Shown here piece by piece: positions 11,142 through 24,027 of a DNA stretch of 64,000 bases (position 1 is its first letter; every line of letters starts with the position of its first letter). Under the pieces are notes generated by a model that made no database searches, had not been told where the DNA came from, and saw nothing but the letters and a program-made list of their open reading frames with translations. The stretch comes from Bimastos eiseni (taxonomy: Eukaryota > Annelida > Clitellata > Crassiclitellata > Lumbricidae). The stretch covers positions 45,689,447 to 45,753,446 of the forward strand of contig OY365809.1 in NCBI GenBank assembly GCA_959347315.1, written 5' to 3'. The translations under genes and the position numbers were made by a program.

Positions 11142-14100
11142 TCAAAATTGCGATGTCTCCATATGATCCGGGCATTCGTAGGCGTCGTTGGTTTTTCCCG
11201 AGTCGTGATTGGCGCTAGTGGAAATGGAAACAGGTGGTTCCTTTTGGGAATGGAAATTCGAATCTTCTGAACTCTTCTGCATCTGATCTGTTGACTCTGC
11301 TTCCGAATTAAAAGGATAAACAAAGACGACGTCGATTTCATTCGGTGGTAAATGGACCGAGGATTTAATCGGATCCTCGGTATCAGAGTCCGGATCGGAC
11401 ACCTATAGAAAGAAAAGATGAAACCTTCATAGTCATCTCAAGTTAGTTATTATATCGTCACTTCATGATGATGAAATCGTAGACGATACGAGCATGATAA
11501 CGCAGCGAATTGGTCATTATCTAGGCCGCCGTTTTAGGCACAATAATAATAATTATTTATTACCTTTTGCATGAAAAATATGGTTTAATACACGAAAGAG
11601 CGGCATGTGAAAATCACGGCGTATCACAGCAATCTTGACAACACTAAAATTCACTATTTGCGTGAATATGTGTTTTTATCTAAGCTTATCCATAGTTTTT
11701 CCTAAGCCTGTCCTCTTCCTATTTATAGTTTACATTTCCAAGTACCGTATAAAACACTAAGCGAATTGTTTAGTTCAATAGTAATACATAACGATGCTTT
11801 AAGTATACATATAGAAGCAGAACTGGATGTGTTAATTAGCGCATTAAGGTATACTACACATGATAAGGGAACTAAGGCCCGTTCTCTTCCCTAAGCCCTG
11901 GTTTCAACAACGGCATCTACCTTATTGAAGTCGATTCCACATCTGCATTGCGATCGACATGACTCCGGGAAACAGCACCAGAACTTATCGACATAAGGTA
12001 TGAGAAGTTTCGGATCGAGATCCCTTGGTTTTGTATAACCTACAACGGATTGCATCTTATAATACACGACATATTTAAACACTACAGCAGTGAACATTAT
12101 AATTATTCCAGGTACACCTAGTATAATTATAATTATTCCAGGTACACCTAGTATAATTATAATTATTCCAGGCACACCTAGTATAATTATAATTATTCCA
12201 GGTACACCTAGTTTAATTATAATTATTCCAGGTACACCTAAGTATAATTATAGTTATTCCAGGTACACCTAGTATAATTATAATTATTCCAGGTACACCT
12301 AAGTATAATTATAATTATTCCAGGTACACCTAGTATAATTATAATTATTCCAGGTGCACCTAAGTATAATTATAATTATTCCAGGTACACCTAGTATAAT
12401 TATAATTATTCCAGGTACACCTAGTATAATTATAACTATTCCAGGTACACCTAGTATAATTATAATTATTCCAGGTACACATTATTATTAAAAATGCTAA
12501 ACACTTATTATAATTAAGTTACAATACTAAATAGGCCCATTGTTACATGACTATATAAAGCCTATTGTAGCACAAATTTTTGAAGATACTAAATACTTTT
12601 ATAATAAAATCACATTTATATATTATGATATATAAATATATATGTATAGGCTATCGACATTACCTGTCAAGAAGCTGACGAGAAGTCCTACGATAACTGT
12701 TGTTAGTATTCCAACGGCGGTATACCAGAGATAGGACAGAGTATAGAGTTCATCAATGCCTGACCTGCTTTCCAAACAATAATCATATGATCGAATAGAT
12801 TGACAATTTTAGGAGTATGTAATATATATCATCATCATCGCCGTCAGCTCCTGACTTCCGGAATTTGGCGGTGATGAGTAAGTATAAATTGGTCTCAATC
12901 GCTCTCGATCATTAGTCATGTATGGTGCTTCTCTCGGTCTGATCAATGTTATAAGTTATTACTTTATCAAATGATATATAAAATACTTTAATATGGTATA
13001 GCTGTTAATGTCATAGAAAAATTACATAATGACATCGAAAAGTAGAGATCATTACATTTTGGTCCGTATACATAGGTCTATTTGTGTGGTAAAAGATGCC
13101 TGATTTGGACTGAGTGGTAAGGTAGTCCATTCACAACTAATCTGTCAGTCAACATCCACCGTTAGCCATTACATATTAAGTTCAGAAAATGCGTCAAAAC
13201 AACAGAAAACACAAATACAGAAAAATATGCATAGGAAGGCACAAGTAGGTAATTTAAGCGGCGAAGAAAATAGGTAAGTTGATCGTACACTTCTGGAATC
13301 GCTGTGGTAGGCGGCGTCGTGTAGAAATCGGTGGTGGACGAGAAGTATGATGAGGTAGAGTTGTCTGAAAAGATGTTACAGCACTCGACGCTGTAGGGCA
13401 TAAGTTTTGTGACAGGTGGTTTTTCCACGTAGGCTCCTATGCTTATCCACATTGGAAAGGCAAAACCAAGGACTCCACCAACCATGGCTCCCTACAAAGT
13501 TTCGTACACAAAGGTCATATATTGCACCGGCTTGGCCTCCATGATTGATGCGTGTAATTATGCCTACTCAGCAAGGAAGCGCATTTTAGGAACAGACTAA
13601 AGGCGCTATATGAACATCGCTGCTGAAGGGATCCGAATAGTTGTGTCTTGATATAGGTAGAAAATTAATTAACTTGAACAGAATTTAAAGGGGAAGGTAA
13701 TTTATCAACTGGCCACTGCACATTTTTCTCTAGCTCAATTCTGTTGATGTGGCGTCGTTAGAATGGTTAGACAGCAGTCAGCATTATGAACACCTTTCTT
13801 GAGTCTATAAGACAAAAAGAATACCAACATCTGAAACGAAAAAATTTCATGCCAGCAGTCGGCCTAGTATAGAATAAGCTTAAGCAATAATATTGGCAGA
13901 ATTTGCCAAATGCCAAAAGCCTATTCTGGCAATTGCCAAATTCTTCCACATTCCTGTTGATAGCCCAATCCGAGCCATTCTTTCCATTCAATTTGTCTGT
14001 TCAAATTTTCATTACGATCACAATAATAATTAATTACTATCACGATGACGACTATAAATAACAACCCTTGAACTGAGCTATGCGTACATTATTAACCCGT

Positions 14101-17100
14101 GCTGACGTGGTAACTCAATTTATCCCATTTCCCACCTGGTTTCCGTATCTTATGCGATTCCACTCTATAAGACCAACGGCTGAGATCATGAAGTCATGTT
14201 GAAGGCGCTTTAGAAGTCAATTGATAAGATCACATGAACTTACTATCCAATTGGCCCATGGAAAGAATATACCAAGAATAAAGAGTCCGACCATTGGGGC
14301 TCCAGCTGCGCCGTTAAATGCCAGGGACATCTGAAACCAAGACATGTCCTAACTCATTCTAAAAAAATTCTATTCTTTGAATTTAATAAAGGAAACAGGA
14401 ACACAATTCTGCCCGGATGCAGTGGATCAATAACAAAAGAATTATGGTATTAATTATCAAACTTAATTCATTAATTAGTAAAATTTGTTAATAATGTCGA
14501 ATGCGCTGAGCATCAGCTGATGGCCAAAGAAACCAAGACGTAATCGGGGCAACGCCCAAAACTCAGTTGAACAATTCGTTGATAGCAGAAGGTGGACAAG
14601 CAACTTGAAACATATAAGTTTTAAGTGTTAATATTAATTAAACATTATGATATTAGCGCAGAGTACTTGATTCCAAGCATTTCTTTCCAGCTTGCCGAGG
14701 CCATCATCTCATGTATGTTCATAGAAGATGAGGTAAGTGTTGGGGTTAAAAAACGCTTACCTGAAGAACGGTTCCCCCGACCATGCTGAAGACAAAGGCC
14801 ATTCCGATGCCGATTCCAGCGAAAACAATACCTTTAAAGGGCAATGTCTTTAAAGAACAATACTTTTAAAGAGAAATTCCCTTAAAGACAATGTCTTTAA
14901 AGAACAATACCTTAAAAGCACAATACCTTTAAAGAACCATTCCTATGAAGTGCAAAACATTTTAAGAACATTACCTATGAAGAACAACACTAACTCATCA
15001 ATACCAGATTCAGCGTATAATTATTTTGCACGAACTGTTGCCCTCCCCCCTGTAAAACTGAAGGCTATACCCTAACGACCTAGCGCACACAATAGAATGA
15101 TCCCTGTAGCAGATACCCTTATCCTGAAAGCCGTTGTGATCAGAATGATTCATTACTAAAAATGGATAATTTATTCGCGATTGCTTAAACACTTCCATGT
15201 AGGCTCAACAAGATACTTGAAAAATGGAAAAAATGAGATAAAACATTAATAACAACTCCAATAGATATTCTTTTGCATTTTAAGTACACTTTCATGACTT
15301 TTATATTCAACAAATTTCCGGATTTTGAAGCTAACCAAGGATTTTTGTGACGATGGTGGCTGTCCTGTCGGGCGCTTCCCTCGCAACACGACAGATTTTA
15401 AAGAAGTCCTCCCAGACAACAGCAGCCAACGAATTCAACATGGATGAAACTGAACTAAGGCAAAGACAGACAGTTTCAATAATACAAATGATCAGGAAGT
15501 GCATTTATGAAACGTTATTGCATGAAATTTCAATCAATCAATTAAAACTTTTTATAGCGCCACTTCAAGATATCTGGGCCTGCTCAGATGCGCTCCCTGC
15601 CTAACCTCGACTGAAAAGACAGTTTTCAGAGAGGTGTATAATAAAAATGAGGAGTTCGTAGGTAGGGGACGGAGCTCTAGAGGAAACCCATTCCAGACAT
15701 TTAAGCAGCTGACACAATTGTTTACCTGAGATCACCTATTACAAATTAATGCTTACCTGAGAGCACCAGAGAAGAGGCTGGCGACGAACAGACCAGGTAT
15801 TCCAGGTGCGAAATCAAATATATCCATCACAAATCTCGGTACCAACTGTAAACCAGGACAAGCCACTGAAATGTTACATTTGGAAACGAATGAATTCATT
15901 ATCAGCGCAATTATTTCGAGATGCGTAGACTGAATGTAAACTATACAGAAAGTCAGACGTCATAAATAATGCCACATATGCCTAATTTTATAAATGATAG
16001 TAAATTTTGGTGTAGTGTACATAAATGACAATGTAATCTAAAAAACAATGAAATATTAATGAAACAATGCTGCACGATGCAATTTCGAAATTATTTCAAA
16101 ATCAAATGTTAGAAAATGTGTTGCGACCAACTTAATAGTAGAATTAACATTGAAGGGAGCTACATAAATCTTTGTAATGAATGAATGAATGCATGTGATA
16201 AGATGCGTCAAAATGTTACCTGATTAGGGTCTGATACTCTTCCACTCTTCAATGGGTCGCACTTCATTGGGGCATAGTACCCATACATGATGACCCCAAG
16301 GAGCGAACACAGCGTTATCATGACGAATATACTCGGAATGTTGATCAGAAGGGCGCTGCAAAAGACACCCAAAGATACCCATTATTATCCAAAGTTACCT
16401 AAAGTTACCCAAAGTAACCCAAAGCCACCCTTGTTTTGATCAACGTCTGCACAACTCTGTCTTGCCCGCTTTGAGGTTGTCCTGGTGAATATGGGTCATG
16501 TTCTGCACCAACTACCATCCAAACCAAACCCAATTACTTACTTCCCTCACCTTGGTGTCCATGAGCGCTTAATTCACTGAGCCTGATTTGCAAAACATTT
16601 ACTGTTAGGACGTATTACACTTTTAACTCTGTTTATTTGTTGGTTGCGCACCAAAGCGCGATAAGCAATTTGTTAAAAAAGAATTAACTTGGATTGCAAG
16701 GCGGAGACCGTATGTACCTGCATGTACCTGAATATTGAACAATGAAATCTAATTCAATCAACGCTGTTCTAATATAATCTGATCAAACAAATCCATTCTA
16801 AAATAATCTAGAAACGTCTAAACCTATAGAAGCATTTCCCGAAGATTCTGCTTACATCGTGGCATGCTTTAGACTTTTGGTGGACGAGTATCTCTGAATC
16901 ATCTGTTGGTCGACCGAATAAGGAGGAAGCCAAACGAAAAAGTTTCCGATCACAAGAGTCCAGAATGTGTGTCGAATGGTTGGATCTGGATTGAAACTTT
17001 GAGAAAAACAGCGCCAGTAGTAATCGTTCATTTCTGCCATTGTTATCTACGTTGGTATTATTTATATTGTGTGAAATGTGTGATTAATCGAGATAAATCA

Positions 17101-20100
17101 TTTTTATACACTCTAGGTACATGTATGATTAATCGGGTTTACAGAAATTAGGCAGCGTTGTGCTAGCCGACGATATAATATTATTTCTGGCCGGCGTAGC
17201 CTTGTCCAAAGACAACACAATTGAGAATAAAAACAGGTATAATTTGTCATTTTTAGGGTTTTATGAGTTTTCTTTTATGTATATAATTGATTATGCATAC
17301 CAGAATCACGTTTTCAAAGCATAATTCAACTGTTTGTGTGGCTACTTCTGAGATTCCTCACACATTTTCCTCATGCATCTTCGGTACTCTGGCCCGCCAC
17401 TTTTTGGAAAATATTGCTGCTGGCCCGCGATCACAAAAACCGTTGACACCTCTGTTTTAAAATATATGATTTGCACCATGTACGGTTTCAATCAAGTGGG
17501 ATAAGTTAACGATGACGCTTTACTGACTGTTTACAGGCTTCCTCTGCTAGAAAAAGATTCACCTCATAATGCCCTCAACTTCTATATCATCTAGACTTTT
17601 AGAAAGCATGACATGCTGCATTGGCTTGCTTGCTCATTCTTAGACTTGCTAATCTACTCAGGTCAAAGAAAAGGATGATAGACATAATTCCTTACTCGAA
17701 GAATTCAATGCGTCCACCTTCTTCGGCGATCTTCCATGCGTTTTCAATGCCTCCAGTCTCAATGCAGCCCTGCGAAAGAAAGTGATAACAAAGAGTAACA
17801 AATTAAGGATGCTTGCAACATCAAATTAAGCAGATCATATCTAATTCCATGCAAATGCTTGCAGAGTACGTAAGCCTACTGTATATTTTGAATGCAACAC
17901 TTGGACTGACTTGGATTATTGCCGCAAGAAGTCCTGCCAACATAATCGTCGTCTGAAAGACATCCGTCCAGATGACGGCTTTCATCCCTCCCTACAGGGA
18001 AAACAAATACATAATACAAATTATTTTAAACTTAATTTAAACTGTTTCTTGAATGCCTTGTTCCTTTCATCGCTGTGCGTCAGCGTGTGCTTGTTTAACG
18101 CCTTTGAATGGTCTACTCCTAACACAGGGACCTTACTGTTCACATGGAAATATTTCAGCGTCTGTTTAATTTTTTGAAATCTCTTTGGGTTGGCCATCAT
18201 CTTTATCTTTGGTGATTTGTGACCTGGTGATTGCGACGACGGGTAAAAACGAGCTTTCAGAGACTCTAATGTGCTGCGTTTCCCAATCTTTTCTCGCCGT
18301 GGAATCCTTTTGATTTGAAATTGTTTTTGGCGGAACCCCCATAGTCTGTTTGGTAGGCCCTACACACGCTTTGGAATGCAGATAATCGTAGGTTTAAGCC
18401 TAGATTAGATTAAGAGTAACGCAAATATCGCCGACAGTGACATGAATAATCTTCAACATAACATTATACACAAATGTTAAGCAAAAAGTTCCTATGAATA
18501 ACTACCATAATTTAGTTTTCATTATTTGCAGCTTATTGTTCGCACTGAAAGTTTTCTGCGGAACCCTTGTCTTCACACAGTTTGGGAAACGCTGCTTTAA
18601 TATGCTGCGTTGCTCAGTGAGAATTTCTTTTAGGTGATACAGTTTTAAGGGAACATTTGCAATGGTTCCGTAGGAATTGGTTGGGATAATATATCGTATG
18701 GAAGTCTTACCAAGGTCGTGTAAAAGCCACAAACGACTCCTATTGATAGGATGGCGGCCCACACAGGAATTCCTGTCACTGTAAAAAAACCACATATATT
18801 GATGCACAGTTGCACACACATAATTTATATATATATACATATCCAAAGCGATGCACATGAATATATATAGGCCTATGCGTGCATGATTTTCTGTGTCTAG
18901 GCTACATAATTATATATAACTGACTTATTGTATTGTTGAACGCATACTTAGATGTAGCAATGATATCGTTTAATTTATGAAATCATTAAGAGACTCTTGA
19001 GTTTGTTATAAGTATGATCAGCTACATACATACGTGTCCGTTTGGCAATATATTATCTATGACATTATAAATCGAGATTTTATAAGAGATAAACTAAGCA
19101 ATTATAGACCCATAAATAGAGGATGATATACAGCGGGACATGTATGCTGGATGTATAAGTTGAATGTTGACGGGGACGAAATTATTTACAAGAAAGGAGA
19201 GAAGGCACACTCCTCTTCTGACTTAAGAATGTGTTGCCAGATAAGGATACAGTGACTTAGAACTAGAGATAAATAGTTACAGAGATAGACACAGAGAGAG
19301 AGAAAGACAGACAGAAATAGAGACAGACAGAGAAACAGAAAGACAGAGAGAAAGATAAATGTTTGTGAAAGAGATATAAGGATGACTATGACACATAAAT
19401 TAATGACACATAATGATGATTGTGACAATGTGGCATATTAATAATTTTACCTTCGGTCAGGGCAGTGGCTGGTCCGAACATGACAATTCCCATTCCAAGC
19501 GTCTATTAAGTAAATTGACAATTGAAAACGTTAGTTGTGCTCCCGGTGGTGGAATTTATCCGGTTCACAAAACACGTAAGTGACATCCTCGTTCTAGAGT
19601 GAGACAATTCTAACTGTAAAGCTGACAGATGCCATTCACTAAGCTGAGAAAAAACACAGTTCCACCTGTTAGACTGAGAAAATGTCAACTTTTGAACTAA
19701 GCTGTTGCAAACGTAATGGGATAATTGTAGAGATGATGAAACTGACAGCACTTACAAGTTTGATGATGAAGAGCAATGCGCCGAGGATTCTCACGGAACG
19801 TGACTTGTATCGCATTTCCAGGTACTAAACAAATAAATAAATACGGAACAATGGCTTGATCGACCAATCGATAGACTGACTGAATATTACCTCACTTTCT
19901 TTCCTGCTATGGAACATCTTGCTTTTCGTCTAAAAGGCTCGTAACTGCTCTTCCTAAGGGCCCTGACTTTCTCTACCCAAGGGCCCTGAATTTCTCCGCC
20001 TAGAAGCCATGATTTTTCTGCCTGGGAGTCCTACTTTAACAGACGATTAAAGCTGGCGAAACATTCATATGATAACTATGTTATCAAACGTGTTTATTCC

Positions 20101-20535
20101 GCGTTTAAAAGTCACATTGTATGCTGCTCTTAGATTGTTAAGCACTTATTCAATATAGCTTACCTCAAAGACGCTTAGGATCTTCAGTCTATGAAGGAAC
20201 GGTCCAAAGAGACTCGCCCCAACGAATGGGGTGACAACGGCCCCCCAGACGCACATCCAATACATCGTTCCCTGTGTGTAAATCTCCGCCGGTGTCCCGA
20301 GGAGTGTCGAGGCCGAAAAAAACGAGGCGAACAGCGACAGAGCCACGGGAACTGCCGACATACTCTTATCGGCCAATAGATACTCCTGCGTCGTCTTCTG
20401 CTTACCACCGGAGCATGCGTAGTAGAGTCCAATGGCAGCGGATACGGCTAGAATGATGGAAAAGACGAGGTAGTCCCAGGCGGAGAACGTACTTCCAGAT
20501 GGAACAAGTGGCACTCCTTCACAAGTGGAATCCAT
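11142..20535 (-). CDS. SLC5-family Na+/solute symporter, copy A (SMCT/SMVT-like)
   Basis: Sixteen coding exons, 5' to 3': 20164-20535, 19756-19824, 19451-19502, 18711-18778, 17911-17991, 17696-17769, 16856-16996, 16220-16355, 15757-15845, 15336-15454, 14761-14831, 14244-14330, 13289-13491, 12664-12764, 11921-12039, 11142-11402. Together they give 680 residues; all introns are GT-AG. Family marks are WDYLVF and IGLYYA in helix 1, PVALSLFASF in helix 2, GGMKAVIWTDVFQ (188-200), FNPDPTIRHTFWT (240-252), PGIPGLFVA and the SSVSS Na2-site serines opening exon 10 (about 361-365). These match SLC5A8/A12/A6-type symporters, which move monocarboxylates or vitamins with Na+ across the plasma membrane; the substrate cannot be told from sequence. 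Exon 13 encodes an external loop with a DNSTSS glycosylation site and a Thr-rich stretch. The Cys-rich juxtamembrane tail (exon 15) is followed by an acidic tail ending TSQF. This copy is the most diverged of the array and alone keeps Thr in IWTD. Confidence 0.87.
12088..12480. repeat. 30/31-bp minisatellite in intron 14 of gene A
   Basis: About thirteen near-identical units of ATTCCAGGTACACCTAGTAT preceded by an AT-rich half (TAATTATAATT). Units are 30 bp, or 31 bp where an extra A is present. Very low divergence points to recent expansion. It makes long Ile-rich open frames that I regard as artefacts. Confidence 0.95.
14821..14990. repeat. Amplified 3' splice-site segment beside exon 11 of gene A
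   Basis: Eight or so degenerate copies of AATACCTTTAAAGAAC follow exon 11 on the plus strand. The same short segment is single-copy in B, C and D (for example CTTCAAAGAACAACACTAA in C). On the minus strand each unit offers a CTTTAAAG acceptor-like AG. Confidence 0.75.
16356..16432. repeat. Short tandem repeat upstream of exon 8 of gene A
   Basis: About six copies of a 10-11 bp unit (ACCCAAAGTT with variants) abut the exon 8 acceptor. Confidence 0.6.
19280..19358. repeat. Purine-rich AGAC/AGAG simple sequence
   Basis: Imperfect (AGACAG)n/(AGAGAG)n in intron 3 of gene A, with a similar stretch at 27295-27440 in gene B. Confidence 0.8.
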
Positions 20536-20827
20536 CCTTGAACTGTCCTCAAGGAAACAGAAATCCTAGGGTACCTAGGAATTTAGAAATCCACACCGAG
20601 CAGCGCGATTTGAAATAAATTCGTATTTAGAACCTTTCTGCATCTGTCATTGTCCTGTTGCATTCCTTTTGTCGCATCGTTGTTGCTTTTGTCCTGCTGT
20701 CGTCCTGTTGCTGTTGCAGTCTTCCTCTGGTTGCACCGTTGTCCGCTGGTGTTCTTCTCCGTTCTCCTGTTTTCCTCCTATTGCTGCTCTTCCATACTGT
20801 TATACTCGTAATCGTTATCTCCAAATT

Positions 20828-20930
20828 TCTAAAACGATGCCAAGTGCAGGGCACCAGCTCATTCACGAGAATCAGAAAGATTGTTCAAAGGCTAGTCCGA
20901 GGTAGGTCAGAGTCCGGTTGCTTGGTATTG
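20828..20930. repeat. Dispersed GCGCC repeat, copy upstream of gene A
   Basis: It shares a string of matching blocks with 37005-37120 and 37565-37680: TCTAAAnCG, CCAAGTGCA, CCAGCTCATTCACGAG, AGGTAGG and GAGTCCGG. This is an old short interspersed repeat of about 110 bp. Its far end (GGCGCTTTA when reversed) resembles SINE 3' ends such as the one at 43343-43390. Confidence 0.6.
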
Positions 20931-21068
20931 TTCTTCTGAAGTTGGTGTCCTATTGTCGGAGTTACTGGGCGTCAGACAAGAGGTGCTTAGACCCTGTGAG
21001 ATCTCACAAGTGTGTCGTAACTTGTTCGTCCATAACTACGTTTTGTCTATGGATGAAGTCAATGTGAT

Positions 21069-21155
21069 AACTCGACGATATCAGATCCACTTGAAGGAGT
21101 CTTCGCTTCACCATTGCTAATTGAGAAATCATAGCGGAAGCACATAATGACATAA
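21069..21155 (-). promoter_or_regulatory. Conserved upstream block, gene A
   Basis: Ordered matches to the blocks upstream of B, C and D: ATCCnCTnGAA, GTCTnCnCTTCACC, CTAATTG, GCGGAAnCACA and TGACAT. It lies 530-620 bp before the gene A start codon. Its persistence in four paralogues, while surrounding spacer is unalignable by eye, suggests a promoter element or 5' untranslated exon. Confidence 0.5.
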
Positions 21156-21316
21156 TTAATTATTGAACCGAATGACAGTCGTATACGTACCAATGTATGT
21201 ACAAAGTTAATGTCCACCACCAGCAGACACTATTGCTTCAAACTGGTCATTTGTGTCGTTTCATATCGTATGGAGTTTTCTAGCTTTTCAGCCCTAGTGT
21301 ATTTTAATGGAGAACA

Positions 21317-21550
21317 CACTGGGGCGCAGAGCTGAGGAACCGACTTCGATACCTGTATACTCCTGTAAGGCTGACTTGTTCCTCGTTCGCTTGGTGCAGG
21401 CGTTTGATTAGATAGGATGTATCACGTATAAATGGCAGCCTTACATGGTCGCCCTCAGTTAAATCCGACTCCTGTAATAGCTTGTAATCAATCGTTCATA
21501 CTGTACTTGTAATCATACTGCGGTTATAAGATTGAATTAAAATTAAAATT
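21317..21550 (+). mobile_element. tRNA-derived SINE copy 2
   Basis: Same element as 9451-9665: GAGCTGAGGA, CTTCGATACC, AAGGCTGACT, ATGTATCACGTAT and CTCCTGTAATA occur in the same order. It sits just beyond the conserved upstream block of gene A. Confidence 0.6.
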
Positions 21551-21676
21551 ATACAGATTTAAATAATTATCACTCTTACAAAACCGTCGGCATTGTACTA
21601 AAATCCACAGTCAAATATCTGCCTCATGTCAAATAAATGCTTGTATCATACAAGGATCTGATTTTCTGGCCTGAAA

Positions 21677-21867
21677 CCCGAGTATCGCAGCAACAGACTG
21701 CTTAAATATGCAGACGACAGCTGCATTCTGATTCTCGCTTCCGCTATAGACATCACATGCCCTGAAGTTGAAAATATTGCTACATGGGCACTTACTTGAA
21801 ATTTCAAACTCAATGATAATAAACTTGAAGAGATGGTAATTTGGCACCGGCAGTCTAAGTTACTAAA
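21677..21867 (+). pseudogene. LINE reverse-transcriptase fragment with in-frame stop
   Basis: One frame reads RLLKYADDSCILILASA, carrying the catalytic Y-A-D-D box of non-LTR retrotransposon reverse transcriptase. It continues into a thumb-like region with NFKLND and EEMVIW, where LINEs usually have LN-x-x-K-T-x-E-M. A TGA at 21797-21799 breaks the frame, so the copy is dead. The likely 3' tail (GTTTGCAGGCGG..., ACTTACTCACTTAC) lies at about 22225-22270. Confidence 0.75.
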
Positions 21868-22384
21868 TTACCCACCCCTCTGTGGTAGTGCAGATTCCTC
21901 TGTTTTCTCTTCCGTACTACGCGACCGTAGGTTGCCTGTCTAGGTTGTCTTCCACCTCCTTTAAAGAGTGTAATCTCCTCACTTCGTCCTCGATCGCACA
22001 ATCGAGAGATTCCGCGTGCAGACGCACTAACCCGATGTGGTCTTACCTCGCGTATGCTGTACAGATGTACAGATGAATCTATTCCTATAGCGATAGTAAC
22101 TCCTATCGTTTGCTTTTTCTTTACTCTTTGGCCTACTACTCCGAGGATGTCTGTCCTGTAATTGCTTATTTTCTGATTATTTTGTGACATTCTTTGATTG
22201 TGCATATAATATGATGTTCTCGCAGTACGTTTGCAGGCGGTGCAATAAGGGACATACTTACTCACTTACTTTCAAAAGAGATATAAAAAACCTAATGTGC
22301 TGAAACTAATAAAATTTTATTGCATTTGTTTTGCGTTATATTTAAATGCATTGAATTGCTTTGAATCGCGCATCATTAAATTGT

Positions 22385-22480
22385 ATCGTAATTAGTATAT
22401 CGTAATTAGTATATCGTAATTAGTATATCGTAATTAGTATATCGTAATTAGTATATCGTAATTAGTATATCGTAATTAGT
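22385..22480. repeat. 14-bp tandem repeat, about seven copies
   Basis: The unit ATCGTAATTAGTAT is repeated almost perfectly and ends exactly at the left edge of the inverted-repeat element at 22482. Confidence 0.9.
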
Positions 22481-22481
22481 A

Positions 22482-22667
22482 GGACCCCGTGGTTTATGCG
22501 ATTATGCGAGTTCGGATTTTTCGCATACATTTGAGGTTTTCGCATAATTCCTAAATGGAAAGTTTTCGCAAATTATTGCATAAAGTTCGGAAGTTTCGAT
22601 CAGTGTCAACTATAATTGGCGATTTTCCGCATGATTTCCGAAACTTTTTCGCATAATCCAAGGGGCC
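22482..22667. mobile_element. MITE-like element with imperfect terminal inverted repeats
   Basis: The left end GGACCCCGTGGTTTATGCG and the reverse complement of the right end GGCCCCTTGGATTATGCG match at most positions. Both sides carry TAGTA (22477-22481 and 22668-22672), a candidate 5-bp target duplication. The interior of 186 bp is non-coding and rich in TTTTCGCATAA words. The superfamily is uncertain. Confidence 0.7.
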
Positions 22668-24027
22668 TAGTAATTATTAATTAGTGTGTGCTCTGTCAAG
22701 ATTCAATGAATGATATAAAAGGACCACACTGAATGTCGCGTAATGTTGCATGGTTCATTCAAGTAGACACTTTTACCACACGACTGTTCAATGCTAACTT
22801 AAAATACTGAGCTAAATTTGGACAGTTGGCGACGCGATTGCTGTGGCCATTCACGGCTCAGATAAATCTGCAAGTATCGATAAAGCTGTATTAAAGGGTT
22901 GTTAAAGTCCAAAGAGCGAGATGTAATCGCAATCATTAGGCCCCTACTACTTTCCGCCTTAGCATCCCATGCATTCAGAGGTCACCAGTTAGCGGGATCT
23001 TTGATCCTTTGATGGTCCTCTGTAACATTCGTTTCTTGTTACTCACTTATCATGTTATCGCTTTACCTTAATATTGGAAAGAACATTATTTATGTTGCCG
23101 TGTTGCAGTTCTACAATTATGAAGATTGCTTGTCTGTTTGTAATCGTACACCTGTAACTTTTAAAACGCTGCGTATACAAGCCAATTAACCGCTGAGCCA
23201 CTCACGAGCGAAGGGTTACACGTAGGGCCTATGTTTGATATGGATATTATCAAATAAAAAGCCAAGTCCATTTGACGGAGAACTTAGGAGAGAAAGAGGC
23301 AGATAGGTTACTAGGGAATTTAAGGTGGGTTTTGATTTAGAACGAGCTAGTTGATATTGGAACGCGGTGTAGTTTTAAGTGTAAAGACACCACAGTATCA
23401 ATATTTAGAATCTTAAATTCAATGCAGATGGTTCAGTAGGCTACTTGGTCAAACCCTTAGAGCCACAGTCGAGAGGTTCAGCGTTTAAAAGGGTCTAAAT
23501 TGGATTACTCCGCGGGTTAAGGGCATGAAATGCATAGGTTTCGATAAAGAGAGTAATACTTCTTATTTAAATTTGAATTGAACATCAATGAAACAATAGA
23601 ATAAAATAACTAGTTGGTCTGTCTCTAACTCAAAGTATTACAAATTATAAATAGCCCAGAGTCGACCGACAGGCAAACAGCACATGGCTATTAGCAATGT
23701 TACCCGATAGCTGTGCTTAAATCTGGACTAGCCCGAAATAGCCCCAGACAAGTTGAACTTTGGATTATCTACATCCTAGACTATATTGCAAGATCTGAAC
23801 TACGAGATTGTTGAAAACCTAACTAACCTCTAATACGGCAAGTTATCATCAATGCTGGACATAATTCGTATCTTTTCAAGCAATTTCGTCCATTATCCTG
23901 CAACGTACTACTAACACGACACGACTCCTTGAGTTCTAAACGGCAGCCCGAATGTGGGTAGTGGAACTGGGACGCGAGTGGATATATTTTTGCCAGGCCT
24001 TGGGAATTATGTAGCCGAGATTGTCAA

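Noticed and set aside
12088..12480. Regularly spaced repeats that could suggest a CRISPR array
   Set aside because: Units are contiguous with no unique spacers, lie inside an intron, and the genome is eukaryotic.
15347..15604. Plus-strand open frame reading VLSGASLATRQILKKSSQ, with look-alikes at 27792, 41654 and 52282
   Set aside because: It is the antisense of exon 10 in copies A to D. The recurrence reflects conservation of the minus-strand exon, not a second gene family.
20184..20456. Several overlapping open frames on both strands over exon 1 of gene A, and the same over exon 1 of B, C and D
   Set aside because: They are shadows of the conserved GC-richer exon 1; only the frame starting MDST/MAST matches SLC5 proteins.
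21855..22265. 136-codon minus-strand open frame
   Set aside because: It lies antisense across the 3' part of a LINE remnant, has no recognisable domain, and is not flanked by clear splice or promoter signals.
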